Origin: SAR202 cluster bacterium Io17-Chloro-G2
GTDB taxonomy: Bacteria; Chloroflexota; Dehalococcoidia; Lucifugimonadales; UBA3495
Direction: 5' to 3'
Length of the DNA stretch: 64,000 nucleotides
Assembly (NCBI GenBank): GCA_002816875.1
Contig: MUCP01000017.1
Coordinates: 1-64,000, forward strand
Shown here: positions 1-9,717 of the stretch, in pieces
How the letters are laid out: each line of letters begins with the position of its first letter
How positions within the stretch are numbered: the first letter of the stretch is position 1
Translations under genes and position numbers: made by a program
Notes under the pieces: generated by a model
Database searches by the model: none
The model's input: only the letters and a program-made list of their open reading frames with translations
Told to the model about the DNA's origin: nothing

Positions 1-1168
1 CCTGGAAGGCCGGGAATACCTCTTTCCCGAACATCTCTATGGATTCCATCACCTTTTCATGGGGGATGGTCTCGGTCTGCATGATGAACAAACACTGATC
101 CACGCCAATGTCTTCGTACATCTTGATGTTCTTGATACAGCTTTCGGGATTGCCGGCGATGATCACTCCCCGGTCAGCCAGGGTATTGGCGTCAAGCTGA
201 GCGATGGCTGCCCTGGCTGCTCCGGGTCCCGAGTCCAACGAGAGTCCTGCCTCTGCCGCCTGCTCTTTGTGGGCGTCATCGGACTGGCGCAACCAGCGTC
301 CAAAGTCGGCCTGCAGGTGGTCTGGAACACCGCCCCAGGCCTCCAACAGCTCCTCATAAGCCCCGATCCGGCCTGCGATGTAGGGCTTGTCGGGCCCAAA
401 GAAGGTCTTCATGGAATTAGCGGCCAACTCTTTGGCCTCCTGGTCGTCTTTACCGCAGAACCCGTGGACGTTGTTGCCCCAAAAGTCGTTGACGAACGCC
501 CCTACCGGGTCGCAATCTTTGATGGCGTCCCGGTAAACTTTTACGTGTTCGGCCATAACGTCGACGGCATACGAAGCCGAGGACAAGACCCCGATGCCTT
601 TTTGCGCCGCCAATTGGAAGCTTTCCGTTTGGGTACAGGCCAGGTACATGCGGGGATGGGGCTTTTGGAATATCCTGGGGAGGACCCGCCGGGCTGGAAC
701 GTTCCAGAATTTACCTTCCCACGAAAACTCCCCTCCGGATTGCCAGATCTGAGGAAGCATTCTCAGCGACTCGTCCCACCGCTCGCGGGTCTCCCTGGGG
801 TCTACCCCTTGGCCCACCTGCTCATAGGCGTTGGACCGGCCTGTGCCGAACTCCACCCGCCCGTCAGTCAACTGATCGACCATGGCCACTCTTTCAGCTA
901 TATGGATGGGATGGTGGCTGGGCAGGATGGATACCCCGAATCCGATCCTGATGTTCTTGGTGCGTTGGCTCAGCGCTCCGAACAGCACTTCCGGGCAGGG
1001 TGATCCCGAGAAACCCGTAAGAAAGTGATGCTCCACGAACCAGAGGTTGTCGAACCCCATCTGGTCGGCCAGCTCACACTGGTCCAAGGTCTCTTTGTAA
1101 AGGGTATTCCAATCTACTTCGTCGCCTTCGTAGGCCCTCTGCGTCTCGAATAAAAGGCCGAACTTCAT
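1..1168 (-). CDS. LLM class flavin-dependent oxidoreductase (luciferase-like monooxygenase), 3' end runs off the window
   Basis: Reverse-strand translation from ATG at 1168: MKFGLLFETQRAYEGDEVDWNTLYKETLDQCELADQMGFDNLWFVEHHFLTGFSGSPCPEVLFGALSQRTKNIRIGFGVSILPSHHPIHIAERVAMVDQLTDGRVEFGTGRSN; classic LLM motifs. Absent from the ORF track because it is open at the edge. Confidence 0.9.
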   Translation of the reverse strand, partial: MKFGLLFETQRAYEGDEVDWNTLYKETLDQCELADQMGFDNLWFVEHHFLTGFSGSPCPEVLFGALSQRTKNIRIGFGVSILPSHHPIHIAERVAMVDQLTDGRVEFGTGRSNAYEQVGQGVDPRETRERWDESLRMLPQIWQSGGEFSWEGKFWNVPARRVLPRIFQKPHPRMYLACTQTESFQLAAQKGIGVLSSASYAVDVMAEHVKVYRDAIKDCDPVGAFVNDFWGNNVHGFCGKDDQEAKELAANSMKTFFGPDKPYIAGRIGAYEELLEAWGGVPDHLQADFGRWLRQSDDAHKEQAAEAGLSLDSGPGAARAAIAQLDANTLADRGVIIAGNPESCIKNIKMYEDIGVDQCLFIMQTETIPHEKVMESIEMFGKEVFPAFQ

Positions 1169-1391
1169 CTTCTATCTCCTGTTATTTGGTGGTTTGACCG
1201 TCGTGATAGGCAAATCTACCGGTTCACTTGGCAGAGTATACCCCAATTCTAGGCACATCGGAACAAGCTCGCATAGGCGTAGAGCTTGACCCCTATTGAC
1301 TCTCAGACTACTCTAGCGGTGGCTGGAGTCGAACGGGCTTAAATGACCCGCTTGACCGGTCCGGATCCACTGACACGGGAGAAATCAGCCT

Positions 1392-2657
1392 TTGAACGCT
1401 GAGATCGTCGCCATCGGATCGGAGTTGCTCCTGGGGCAGATCGTCGATACCAACTCGGCGTGGATGGCCCAAAGGCTGGCCGGCGTGGGGGTGAATCTGT
1501 TCTACAAGACGGTGGTGGGGGATAATCCTGACCGCATGTTGGAGATCACCAACCGGGCCATGGAGCGCTCGGACCTGGTGATCACATCGGGAGGACTGGG
1601 TCCCACCCAGGACGATCTCACCAGAGAGGTCATCGCGCGGGCCACCAATCGGGAGCTGGTGATGGACCCTGAGTTGCTGGCACAGATCGAAGAGCGATTT
1701 CGACGCCGCGGGTTCATCATGACCGAAAACAATAACCGCCAGGCGCTCATTCCAGAGGGCGCCATCCCGGTGAAGAACCCCAACGGCACGGCCCCCTCTT
1801 TCATAGTGGAAGACCCTAGGGCCGTGGTCTACTGCCTGCCGGGGGTCCCATTCGAAATGAAATGGCTCTTTGACAACGAACTAGTTCCCTACCTGCGCGG
1901 GAAATTTGGGCTATTCGACTCCATCTACTCGCGGGTGCTAAAGGTCTCCGATCTGGGCGAGAGTGGTGTGGACGACTTGGTGGGCCACCTGATCGCCAAC
2001 TCGGTCAACCCCACCGTGGGGGTATTGGCCCATCCCGGCCAGGTCGACGTGAGGATCACCGCCAAATCCGCGACTCGGAAAGAAGCGGATGAACTGATCG
2101 CCCCTTTGGAGGAAGAGGTCCGGAACCTGTTGGACGGCCATGTGTTTGCGGTGGATGAGGAAACCATGCCCCAGGTGATAGGACGGCTTTTGCGGGCCCG
2201 GGGATTGACGGTGGCGTGCTACGAAGGCTTGACCGGCGGGGTGATCGCCCAACAGCTACAAGACGCAGGTGAAGAACTATTCCTGCAGGGTACTATCGGC
2301 CTCCAACCGGGGGTCTTGCAAAGCCTTCTGTCCGCGTCTGAAAGCAGCCTTTCGCCGGATGAACTAACAAACCTGCTAATGGAAGACGGCGCGGCCCTGG
2401 CCGATGGGCTGGCCTCCGGCATCCGCGCTCAAACCGGCGCTTCCCTGGGGTTGGCAGTGCACTCGGCGCCCGAGGGTATCAACCCGACGGAAAACCTCAG
2501 CGCCGGCCGTACCTACATCTCGGTCTCGTCCGCAGACGGAACGTGGCGCCGGGAATACAATTTCGCCGGACCAGGCCTGCCCGACCGCACCCGAGCCGCC
2601 CTGAATGCCCTGGACCTGTTGCGGGTAAGCATCCTCCAGAATTGGAACCAAGCGTGA
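1392..2657 (+). CDS. cinA: CinA family protein (competence/damage-inducible protein A; C-terminal NMN deamidase-like domain)
   Basis: MNAEIVAIGSELLLGQIVDTNSAWMAQRLAGVGVNLFYKTVVGDN...SGGLGPTQDDLTREV; TTG start. Confidence 0.93.
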   Translation: MNAEIVAIGSELLLGQIVDTNSAWMAQRLAGVGVNLFYKTVVGDNPDRMLEITNRAMERSDLVITSGGLGPTQDDLTREVIARATNRELVMDPELLAQIEERFRRRGFIMTENNNRQALIPEGAIPVKNPNGTAPSFIVEDPRAVVYCLPGVPFEMKWLFDNELVPYLRGKFGLFDSIYSRVLKVSDLGESGVDDLVGHLIANSVNPTVGVLAHPGQVDVRITAKSATRKEADELIAPLEEEVRNLLDGHVFAVDEETMPQVIGRLLRARGLTVACYEGLTGGVIAQQLQDAGEELFLQGTIGLQPGVLQSLLSASESSLSPDELTNLLMEDGAALADGLASGIRAQTGASLGLAVHSAPEGINPTENLSAGRTYISVSSADGTWRREYNFAGPGLPDRTRAALNALDLLRVSILQNWNQA

Positions 2658-2726
2658 AGATAGCTGGTTCACGATTTACCAGGCTCCGGTCAGCCCACCA
2701 GCGGTAACGCGCCAATGAGGTGAAGC

Positions 2727-3944
2727 ATGGAATCGTCAGTATTCGACGTGGTCATAATCGGGGGCGGCATCATCGGCCTATCCACCGCCCTGCGCTTGAA
2801 GCAGGAACAGTATCCCGATTGGCGGATAGCCGTGGTGGAAAAGGACGCCGGACTGGCCAACCACCAGACGGGCCATAACAGCGGCGTGATCCACTCGGGT
2901 ATCTACTACCGGCCCGATTCCCATAAGGCCCGGTTTTGCGTTGAAGGCGCTCAAGCGCTGAAGACGTTTTGCGATGAGAACGAGATCGAATACGAGCTAT
3001 GCGGCAAGGTGATCGTGGCCATCCACGAATCTGAACTGGGACGGCTGGACAGCCTTTACGAACGCGGCGTGGCCAATGGCGTGCAAGGGCTGGAGATGAT
3101 CGGCCCGGAACGCCTAAAAGAGATCGAGCCTCACGTCTTTGGTGTGAAGGCCCTCTGGGCGCCTAGCACCGGTATCGTCGACTACAAGAAAGTGGCCGCC
3201 GCTTATGCCGGGCGGTTCCAAGAGGCCGGCGGGGAGATTTTCACCGGCGCCGAGGTACATAGCATAAAAAAGTATCCCGACGCCCTGTCCATAGAGACCA
3301 ATGGGGGCGTATTACAGGCCAAACATCTCATCAATTGCGCCGGCTTGCACGCCGACAGGGTGGCCGAGATGATGGGCGAAGAGATCGACGTGCGCATCAT
3401 TCCCTTCCGGGGGGAGTATTACACCCTCAAGCCGGAGAGCCACGGGTTGGTCAACGGGTTGATATATCCGGTGCCCGATCCCAGGTTCCCCTTCTTGGGC
3501 GTCCACTACACGCGAAACATCCACGGTCAAGTGGAGGCCGGACCCAACGCCGTGATGGCCTTGAAGCGGGAAGGATACCGAAAGTCCGACGTGGACTTGA
3601 TGGACTCGTGGGGCACGCTTTCATTCCCCGGATTCTGGAAGATGTCCATGAAGTTCTGGAAGATCGGCCTGGGCGAGATGCACCGGTCCTACGTCAAGAG
3701 CGTATTTGTGCGGGACTTGCAGCGCCTAGTGCCTGAGATCCGGGCGGAGGACTTGGCCCCTGGCGGCTCGGGGGTCCGGGCCCAAGCGGTATCCCGCAGC
3801 GGCGCCCTTCTGGACGATTTCCACATCATCCGGGGAAAGGAAGCCGTCCACGTCTTGAATGCCCCGTCCCCCGGGGCCACATCGTCACTGGCCATCGGAA
3901 AGTATATCGGCGACCTGGCGGCCGAGGCGTTCGGCGAAGCCTGA
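2727..3944 (+). CDS. lhgO: L-2-hydroxyglutarate oxidase (FAD-dependent)
   Basis: FDVVIIGGGIIGLSTALRLKQEQYP...NHQTGHNSGVIHSGIYYRPDSHKARFCVEGAQ, characteristic of LhgO. Confidence 0.93.
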   Translation: MESSVFDVVIIGGGIIGLSTALRLKQEQYPDWRIAVVEKDAGLANHQTGHNSGVIHSGIYYRPDSHKARFCVEGAQALKTFCDENEIEYELCGKVIVAIHESELGRLDSLYERGVANGVQGLEMIGPERLKEIEPHVFGVKALWAPSTGIVDYKKVAAAYAGRFQEAGGEIFTGAEVHSIKKYPDALSIETNGGVLQAKHLINCAGLHADRVAEMMGEEIDVRIIPFRGEYYTLKPESHGLVNGLIYPVPDPRFPFLGVHYTRNIHGQVEAGPNAVMALKREGYRKSDVDLMDSWGTLSFPGFWKMSMKFWKIGLGEMHRSYVKSVFVRDLQRLVPEIRAEDLAPGGSGVRAQAVSRSGALLDDFHIIRGKEAVHVLNAPSPGATSSLAIGKYIGDLAAEAFGEA

Positions 3945-4096
3945 CTCCGGCAAAGCCGCCTTAGAGCGGAGCCTAGAATGTTGCTGCTGGTGAGCGGGCT
4001 GGGTATAATCGACCCGGCGCATTTGCCGAAGGGGTGGGTTTGGTGTCGACGCTGCAGGCCCCCGCAGGGCCGGAGCATCTCGAGGGGCAGGACCCG

Positions 4097-4990
4097 ATGC
4101 CTGATTCTGAACTAGGGATCGAGTTGGGGACCTGGCAGGCTGCCGAAGAGCCGGTCTTGCGCTACCTCCGGGCTGTGGGCGACACCTCGGACTTATCTAT
4201 CCAATCACAACTTGCCCCTCCCCTGGCATTGACTGCGTGGGCCCTGGGCGCAATGCTCCAACGCCTCGACCTCCCCGCCGGCGCGATCCATAGCGTCCAA
4301 GAGATGGAGACTGTCAGGGGTGTCCCTTTTGGAGAGCAGGTCACCGCCTTCGCCGGGCTGGGTCAGCCCAGGAGACGAGGAGATCTGGAATTCATCACCG
4401 CCGAATACACCTTGAAGGCCGCCGGCGGGGAAGAAGTCATAAGGGGTCAGTGCACCGTCTTGGTGAACCATGCAGCTGCCCCTCCATCTGTGGCCCGTGG
4501 TTCAGCCGGTACCCAAGCATCAAATCAAGAGAACCTTACAGCTCAGACACCAGCGCAACCCGCCTTCCCTGTGGTTGAGCGGACAATCACCCAAGACCAA
4601 CTCCTCGCTTATTCTGAAGCATCCGGCGATCACAACCCGCTGCATTTGGACCCGGCGTTCGCGGCCACCACCCAATTTGGAGAGATCATCGCCCACGGCA
4701 TGTTGACCCTGGCCTTGGTTTCCGAAGCCATGGGCAGGGCTTACGGTAAAGCATGGCTTGAGAGCGGGGCGCTAAAGATCAGGTTCAAGGGCGCGGCATA
4801 TTTGGGCGACCGGTTATACACCCTATGCCGGCCTTCAATACAACAATCGCTTGACCAGGGAATCCGGCAGGTCTGCGACGTGGCGGTGCTGGAGGAGAAA
4901 AGCGGCAAGGAATTGGTGACTGGCTCCGCATCGGTTATTATTGGCAATGGAAACGCGGGCGGCGGGGAGGAAAGGAATGGTGATCTGTAA
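4097..4990 (+). CDS. MaoC-family dehydratase with N-terminal FAS1-like dehydratase half (two-hotdog)
   Basis: C-terminal hotdog motif YSEASGDHNPLHLDPAFAATTQFGEIIAHGMLTLAL; N-terminal VRGVPFGEQVTAF. ATG at 4097 preferred over 4034. Confidence 0.82.
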   Translation: MPDSELGIELGTWQAAEEPVLRYLRAVGDTSDLSIQSQLAPPLALTAWALGAMLQRLDLPAGAIHSVQEMETVRGVPFGEQVTAFAGLGQPRRRGDLEFITAEYTLKAAGGEEVIRGQCTVLVNHAAAPPSVARGSAGTQASNQENLTAQTPAQPAFPVVERTITQDQLLAYSEASGDHNPLHLDPAFAATTQFGEIIAHGMLTLALVSEAMGRAYGKAWLESGALKIRFKGAAYLGDRLYTLCRPSIQQSLDQGIRQVCDVAVLEEKSGKELVTGSASVIIGNGNAGGGEERNGDL

Positions 4991-5040
4991 CTCTGCCGAT
5001 GATTCTCGCCCATCCTGGAGAGCGGCGATGGGAATGATCG

Positions 5041-6093
5041 ATGTTAGGTAACGGAAGACCAGATGACCCTCCCGTCAGAGTGGTGATAGACACCATGGGC
5101 GGTGATTTTGGTCCCCGGGAAACCGTTAAAGGCGCGATTCAAGCGCTGAGTAACGACAATATTGAACTCATCTTGGTGGGCGATCAAGGGCCGGTCCAGG
5201 CCGAATTGGAGCGCCACGACACTACCGGACGATCGGTGACGTTGGTCCCTTCGGTAGACAAGATCGGAGACGACGAGCACCCTATTCAGGCCCTGCGCCA
5301 CAAGCCCAAGGCATCGATCGTAGTGGCTACCAAACTGGTGAAATCCGGTGATGCCGACGTGGTGGTTTCCATGGGCTCCACCGGCGCTTCCATGGCCAGT
5401 TCGGTATTTCTACTGGGATTGATGGAAGGTCTGGAGCGCCCATGCCTTGGTGGTCCCTTCTTGGGCGTCGCACCAGGAACCGTTATGGTAGACGCGGGGA
5501 GCAACATGGACTGCCGCCCGGCGCTGATGTTGAGTTTTGCCGCGTTGGGGTCAGTTTTCGCCCACAGATTCCTGGGGATTGAAAACCCCAGGATCGGCCT
5601 CCTCAGCGTGGGGGCCGAGGAGGCCAAAGGCAACAAGCAGGTCCAGGAAAGCTACGCATTGTTGCAGCAAAGCCATCTCAACTTCATAGGCAACGTCGAG
5701 GGTATGGACTTCTTCACGGGCCGGGCCGACGTCATCGTATGCGACGGCTTCGTGGGCAATATCTTGATGAAATTCGCCGAAGGATTGGGTGGGGCCCTTT
5801 CCGGATTTGTGAAGGACCGCTTGGCGGGGGCCCTCTCCTCTCAAGACCTGGCCAAGATAAGCGATGACCTGTGGCAAACCACCAATATGCCCAGAACCAT
5901 GGGAGGGCCGCTTTTCGGCGTGAACGGGGCAGTGGTCCTGGGCCACGGCTCCTGCGAGGCCAGCGGCGTTGCCGGGGCTATCCACACGGCCGTCAGGTAC
6001 GTTCAGGTGGGTCTGGTGGATAGCATGAAGGAAGAACTCTCCCAGATAAATAAGGGTCACCAGCCGGCGGCCAAGCTTCAGGCTGAAGATTAG
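5041..6093 (+). CDS. plsX: phosphate acyltransferase PlsX
   Basis: VRVVIDTMGGDFGPRETVKGAIQAL...VSMGSTGASMASSVFLLGLMEGLERPCLGG; PlsX signature. Confidence 0.95.
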   Translation: MLGNGRPDDPPVRVVIDTMGGDFGPRETVKGAIQALSNDNIELILVGDQGPVQAELERHDTTGRSVTLVPSVDKIGDDEHPIQALRHKPKASIVVATKLVKSGDADVVVSMGSTGASMASSVFLLGLMEGLERPCLGGPFLGVAPGTVMVDAGSNMDCRPALMLSFAALGSVFAHRFLGIENPRIGLLSVGAEEAKGNKQVQESYALLQQSHLNFIGNVEGMDFFTGRADVIVCDGFVGNILMKFAEGLGGALSGFVKDRLAGALSSQDLAKISDDLWQTTNMPRTMGGPLFGVNGAVVLGHGSCEASGVAGAIHTAVRYVQVGLVDSMKEELSQINKGHQPAAKLQAED

Positions 6094-6140
6094 ATGTCCC
6101 TGACTCTTGAGACAAAGATTCTAGATGTAAGGCAGATCGA

Positions 6141-6893
6141 GTGACGGCGGCGGATTCAGACCCACAGGTAGCCCTGGTCACCGGAGCCTCCCGGGGGATA
6201 GGCGCCGTCATTGCCTGCCGCCTGGCCCAGGCGGGGATTCGGGTTGGGGTGAATTTTCATTCCAGTGAAAAGGCCGCTAGGCAGGTGGTTAATGACATCA
6301 TCGCCACCGGTGGCGAAGCGTTGCTGATCGAAGGCGATGTATCCTTGGAAGAACCGGCGGCGGCTGTGGTAAAGCAGGCCTTTGATAGATGGGGCCGTAT
6401 CGACATACTGGTGAATAACGCCGGAATCCATCGGGACCGTCTTTTGGTGCGAATGGGCTCCGACGATTGGGACCAGGTTATGGATGTCAATCTAAAGGGC
6501 GCATTCCTCTGCACCAAGTACGTCATGCCCCATCTGATAAGACAGCGGGCTGGGCGCATCGTCAACATCTCGTCGGTGGTGGGCTTAAGCGGCAATCCAG
6601 GCCAGGCCAACTACGCCGCTGCCAAAGCGGGCCTCATCGGGTTTACTAAATCCGTGGCCCGGGAAGTCGCCTCCCGCAACATAACCGTCAATGCATTGGC
6701 CCCGGGCTACATTACCACCGGGATGGTGGAAGACCTGCCGGAGGAGACCCAAAAGCAAATCCTGTCCCGCATCCCCATGGGCCGGTTCGGCGCCGCCGAA
6801 GACGTGGCCCAAGCCGTCCAATTCCTATGCAGCGAAGGCGCCGGCTACATCACCGGCCAGGTCCTGACCATCGACGGCGGCCTGATAGCTTGA
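6141..6893 (+). CDS. fabG: 3-oxoacyl-[ACP] reductase FabG (SDR)
   Basis: VALVTGASRGIGAVIACRLAQAG...NNAGIHRDRLLVRM...YAAAKAGLIGFTKS...YITGQVLTIDGG; follows plsX; GTG start. Confidence 0.92.
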   Translation: MTAADSDPQVALVTGASRGIGAVIACRLAQAGIRVGVNFHSSEKAARQVVNDIIATGGEALLIEGDVSLEEPAAAVVKQAFDRWGRIDILVNNAGIHRDRLLVRMGSDDWDQVMDVNLKGAFLCTKYVMPHLIRQRAGRIVNISSVVGLSGNPGQANYAAAKAGLIGFTKSVAREVASRNITVNALAPGYITTGMVEDLPEETQKQILSRIPMGRFGAAEDVAQAVQFLCSEGAGYITGQVLTIDGGLIA

Positions 6894-7047
6894 AATGGCC
6901 GGTCGTGATGTCCGCGGCCGAACCCATCGTTTGTAGCCAGCGGAGTAGGCCCACGGCATGCCGTGCCCCTACGTTTCCGGCCCACCTGGAGCGATTCATG
7001 GCTGCCACGGACACGGGGGCCAGCCGCTGTCGTGGGGATGCACGCCC

Positions 7048-8424
7048 ATGAGACGATACACCACCGAAGAAGTCCTGGGCCTGATGGAGGCCTGGTTCGA
7101 GGAGCACAGGGACGCCCGTGACTTCGACCCCCTAAAGCCTTTTCTAGGTTTCGATAAGTTGCTGGGCGCGGACCTATCTGGGATCGACCTGGGCAGTGAC
7201 ACGGTTCGGGACAAGGCCCGGGTGTTCAGGGAGAACCACCCCCAGGTAGAAAGCCCGCCCTGGCTTGCGCGGCCCGACGTGTCTCTGTCCCTGTCAGTTG
7301 TCGAGCCCGGCCTGGAATTGTCGGGCTCCATACTCTCGGACCCTGGGCTTGGCAAACGAGCAAACCTTGGAGGAGCCCAGCTTCAGGGAGCAAACCTACA
7401 GGGGGTCCAGCTTCAAGGGGCAAACCTGCAAAACGCCCGGCTTCAGGGGGCACATATTTTGGAGGCGGACCTTCAACGAGCAGATCTCTATAGCGCCCAG
7501 CTTCAGGGAGCAAATCTGTACAGAGCAAACCTTAGCGAGGCAGGCCTCGGAAGCGCTCAGCTCCGAGGGGCAGGGCTGGTGAGGGCCCAGCTTCAGGGGG
7601 CGATGCTCTCTGACGCCCAACTTGAGGGCGCGTTTCTCGATAGGGCCCAGCTTCAGGAGGCAACCCTGGCAGGAGCCCATCTGCGGGGGGCGGACCTTTT
7701 GGAGGCCAACCTTCAAGGAGCAGACCTCACGCGCGCCCAACTTGAGGAGGCGGTCCTCCAGCAGGCCCAGCTTCAGGGGGCGGACCTGCGTTGGACCCAT
7801 CTTCAGGGGGCAAGACTTAGGGAGGCTCAGCTTCAGGGGGCGCATCTGCGAGGGGCCGATTTCAAGGAGGCTCGCTTGGAAGAGGTGGATTGGACGGGAG
7901 GGTATGTCTTAGCCGAAGAGGACCCCGGAAACACCGAGGTGGTTTACCGGGAGCTAAGGCGGTGGTACACCAACGCGGGCCAATACGAGCACGCAGGGGA
8001 GTTTCACAAGCGCCAGATGCTGATGCGGCGTAAGAACCTGTGGGCGGGAAGGACTTGGGCGGACTGCCTGGAACCTTCCTTCTCGAAGAAGCTAGAGTCT
8101 TTCGCCCTCTTTCTCCTGGGGCTTTTCAGCGGCTATGGCGAGCGGCCGTCCTGGGTGCTGCTCTGGGCCGTGGCGTGCTGGCTGGGTTTCGGGTTGGCCT
8201 ACTACGTTGGCCAGGGGACTTCTTTGGGCAGCGGCTATGGACCAGCCTTCTTGGGTGAGGCCCTTTACTATAGCGCACTGCCCTTTTCGGCGTTTAACCC
8301 TCCAGGCACGCTTGGGGGAGTCCCGCCGTGGGCCAGCACCCTGGCGGTGGTCCAGGGGATTCTCACCTACTTCCTGCTGGCCCTGTTCCTGGTGACCTTC
8401 GTGCAAAAGGCGTCGCGGTCGTAG
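7048..8424 (+). CDS. pentapeptide-repeat protein with C-terminal ion-channel-like membrane domain
   Basis: ~16 decapeptide units such as AQLQGANLQG VQLQGANLQN, then hydrophobic segments LLWAVACWLGFGLAYYVG and ILTYFLLALFLVTFVQKASRS. Likely start MRRYTTEE at 7048 within ORF 6958..8424. Confidence 0.88.
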   Translation: MRRYTTEEVLGLMEAWFEEHRDARDFDPLKPFLGFDKLLGADLSGIDLGSDTVRDKARVFRENHPQVESPPWLARPDVSLSLSVVEPGLELSGSILSDPGLGKRANLGGAQLQGANLQGVQLQGANLQNARLQGAHILEADLQRADLYSAQLQGANLYRANLSEAGLGSAQLRGAGLVRAQLQGAMLSDAQLEGAFLDRAQLQEATLAGAHLRGADLLEANLQGADLTRAQLEEAVLQQAQLQGADLRWTHLQGARLREAQLQGAHLRGADFKEARLEEVDWTGGYVLAEEDPGNTEVVYRELRRWYTNAGQYEHAGEFHKRQMLMRRKNLWAGRTWADCLEPSFSKKLESFALFLLGLFSGYGERPSWVLLWAVACWLGFGLAYYVGQGTSLGSGYGPAFLGEALYYSALPFSAFNPPGTLGGVPPWASTLAVVQGILTYFLLALFLVTFVQKASRS

Positions 8425-8448
8425 GAGCGAACGGCCGTGCGCCCCTAC
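8421..8448. repeat. dispersed GTAGGGGCG...CGCCCCTAC palindrome
   Basis: GTAGGAGCGAACGGCCGTGCGCCCCTAC; related copies at 6945-6972 and 51007-51034. Confidence 0.8.
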
Positions 8449-8495
8449 CTTCATGAGGAATCACCTGTTTCCACGACACGGTTGCCCAATCTAGG

Positions 8496-8524
8496 GTAGG
8501 GGCGGGTTTTAAACCCGCCCCTAC
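8496..8524. repeat. palindrome GTAGGGGCGGGTTTTAAACCCGCCCCTAC
   Basis: Near-perfect 29-nt inverted repeat. Confidence 0.85.
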
Positions 8525-8594
8525 GATGAAGGGCAGCAAGGTGAATTTTCAAGCCAGTCCATATAACCCAACCTGAACTCATTGTGAGGAAACT

Positions 8595-9485
8595 ATGGTA
8601 ACTAAAGAGAAAGCCACCATCCGTTTCCGTCAACTTTTAGCACAACCCGAAATAATAATGGCTCCCGGCGCTTACGATTGCTTGACGGCCAAGATTATCG
8701 AGCAGGCCGGTTTTCCGGCGGTGTACATGACCGGGGCAGGGACTTCCGTGGCCCGGCTGGGACAACCTGACTTGGCATTGGCCACCATGACGGAAATGCT
8801 GGCAAACGCCGCCGCCATTGCCGGCTCGGTGGACGTCCCCGTGATCGCCGACGCCGACACTGGTTATGGTGGGGTGTTGAACGTGGGCCGCACCGTCCGC
8901 CTATACGAACGCACCGGGGTGGCCGCCATCCACATTGAAGACCAGGAATCCCCCAAGCGGTGCGGTCACTTGGACAACAAGAGGGTGATTCCGGCGGATG
9001 AGATGGTCCAAAAGATCCACGCCGCGGTGGACGCCCGGATTGACGGCAACTTTACGATCATCGTGCGTACCGACGCGCTTGCGGTGACGGGCTGGGACGA
9101 CACCATGGAGCGGTGCCAAGCCTATGTGGAGGCGGGCGCCGACGTACTTTTCGTGGAGGCGGTCCGCAGCAAGAAACAGGCCCAATTGATCACGCGCCGG
9201 TTTGAGAAGCCTATGCTGTACAACTTCGTTGAATCCGGAAAATCTCCGCTGATCCCGGCAGGCGAATTACAACGGCTGGGGTTCAAGCTGGTCATATTTC
9301 CCGCTAGCGCGCTGCTGTTGGTCACCAAAGCCGTGGCCGGATTGATGGCTGAGATCAAGAATCAAGGAACACCTGGATTTATGATAGACCAGATGGTCAG
9401 CCTCGAAGACTGTTTCAACCTGGTGGGCATGGCCGAATTGTTGGCCCAAGACGCCAAATACGCCGGGCAAATGGCCACGATTTAG
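8595..9485 (+). CDS. isocitrate lyase/PEP mutase superfamily protein
   Basis: IIMAPGAYDCLTAKIIEQAGFPAVYMTGAGTSVARLGQPDLALATMTEML...VPVIADADTGYGG...AAIHIEDQESPKRCGHLDNKRVIP; family signatures. Confidence 0.93.
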   Translation: MVTKEKATIRFRQLLAQPEIIMAPGAYDCLTAKIIEQAGFPAVYMTGAGTSVARLGQPDLALATMTEMLANAAAIAGSVDVPVIADADTGYGGVLNVGRTVRLYERTGVAAIHIEDQESPKRCGHLDNKRVIPADEMVQKIHAAVDARIDGNFTIIVRTDALAVTGWDDTMERCQAYVEAGADVLFVEAVRSKKQAQLITRRFEKPMLYNFVESGKSPLIPAGELQRLGFKLVIFPASALLLVTKAVAGLMAEIKNQGTPGFMIDQMVSLEDCFNLVGMAELLAQDAKYAGQMATI

Positions 9486-9717
9486 GCATCAACCTTATTC
9501 AGACCCATAACTTCCTCCATGCTTCCACCTGATGCTCTCATCTGGGGAGCGGTGGATCACCCCAGCCCTATGACAACCCGGCCGGAACGGTTTCGCCGGG
9601 CATCTCCTCTTCCATAACTCCCAAGAATGGTACGTTTGTACCTTTCACCAGTGACGCGGCTCTCCTTAAAATGGATGCCAAGGCCAAAAGGACCGTGGCC
9701 TGCGGGAGGGAACCATC

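Noticed and set aside
59-1003. 314-aa plus-strand ORF
   Set aside because: Antisense to a clear LLM monooxygenase on the minus strand; no recognisable family, and long antisense ORFs are expected in GC-rich DNA.
7396-7845. Minus-strand ORF with LKLG-type repeats
   Set aside because: Antisense of the pentapeptide-repeat gene; periodicity is inherited from the sense repeats.
7360-7880. Possible CRISPR or minisatellite from the 30-bp periodicity
   Set aside because: The period is codon-based, encodes pentapeptides in frame and has no spacers.
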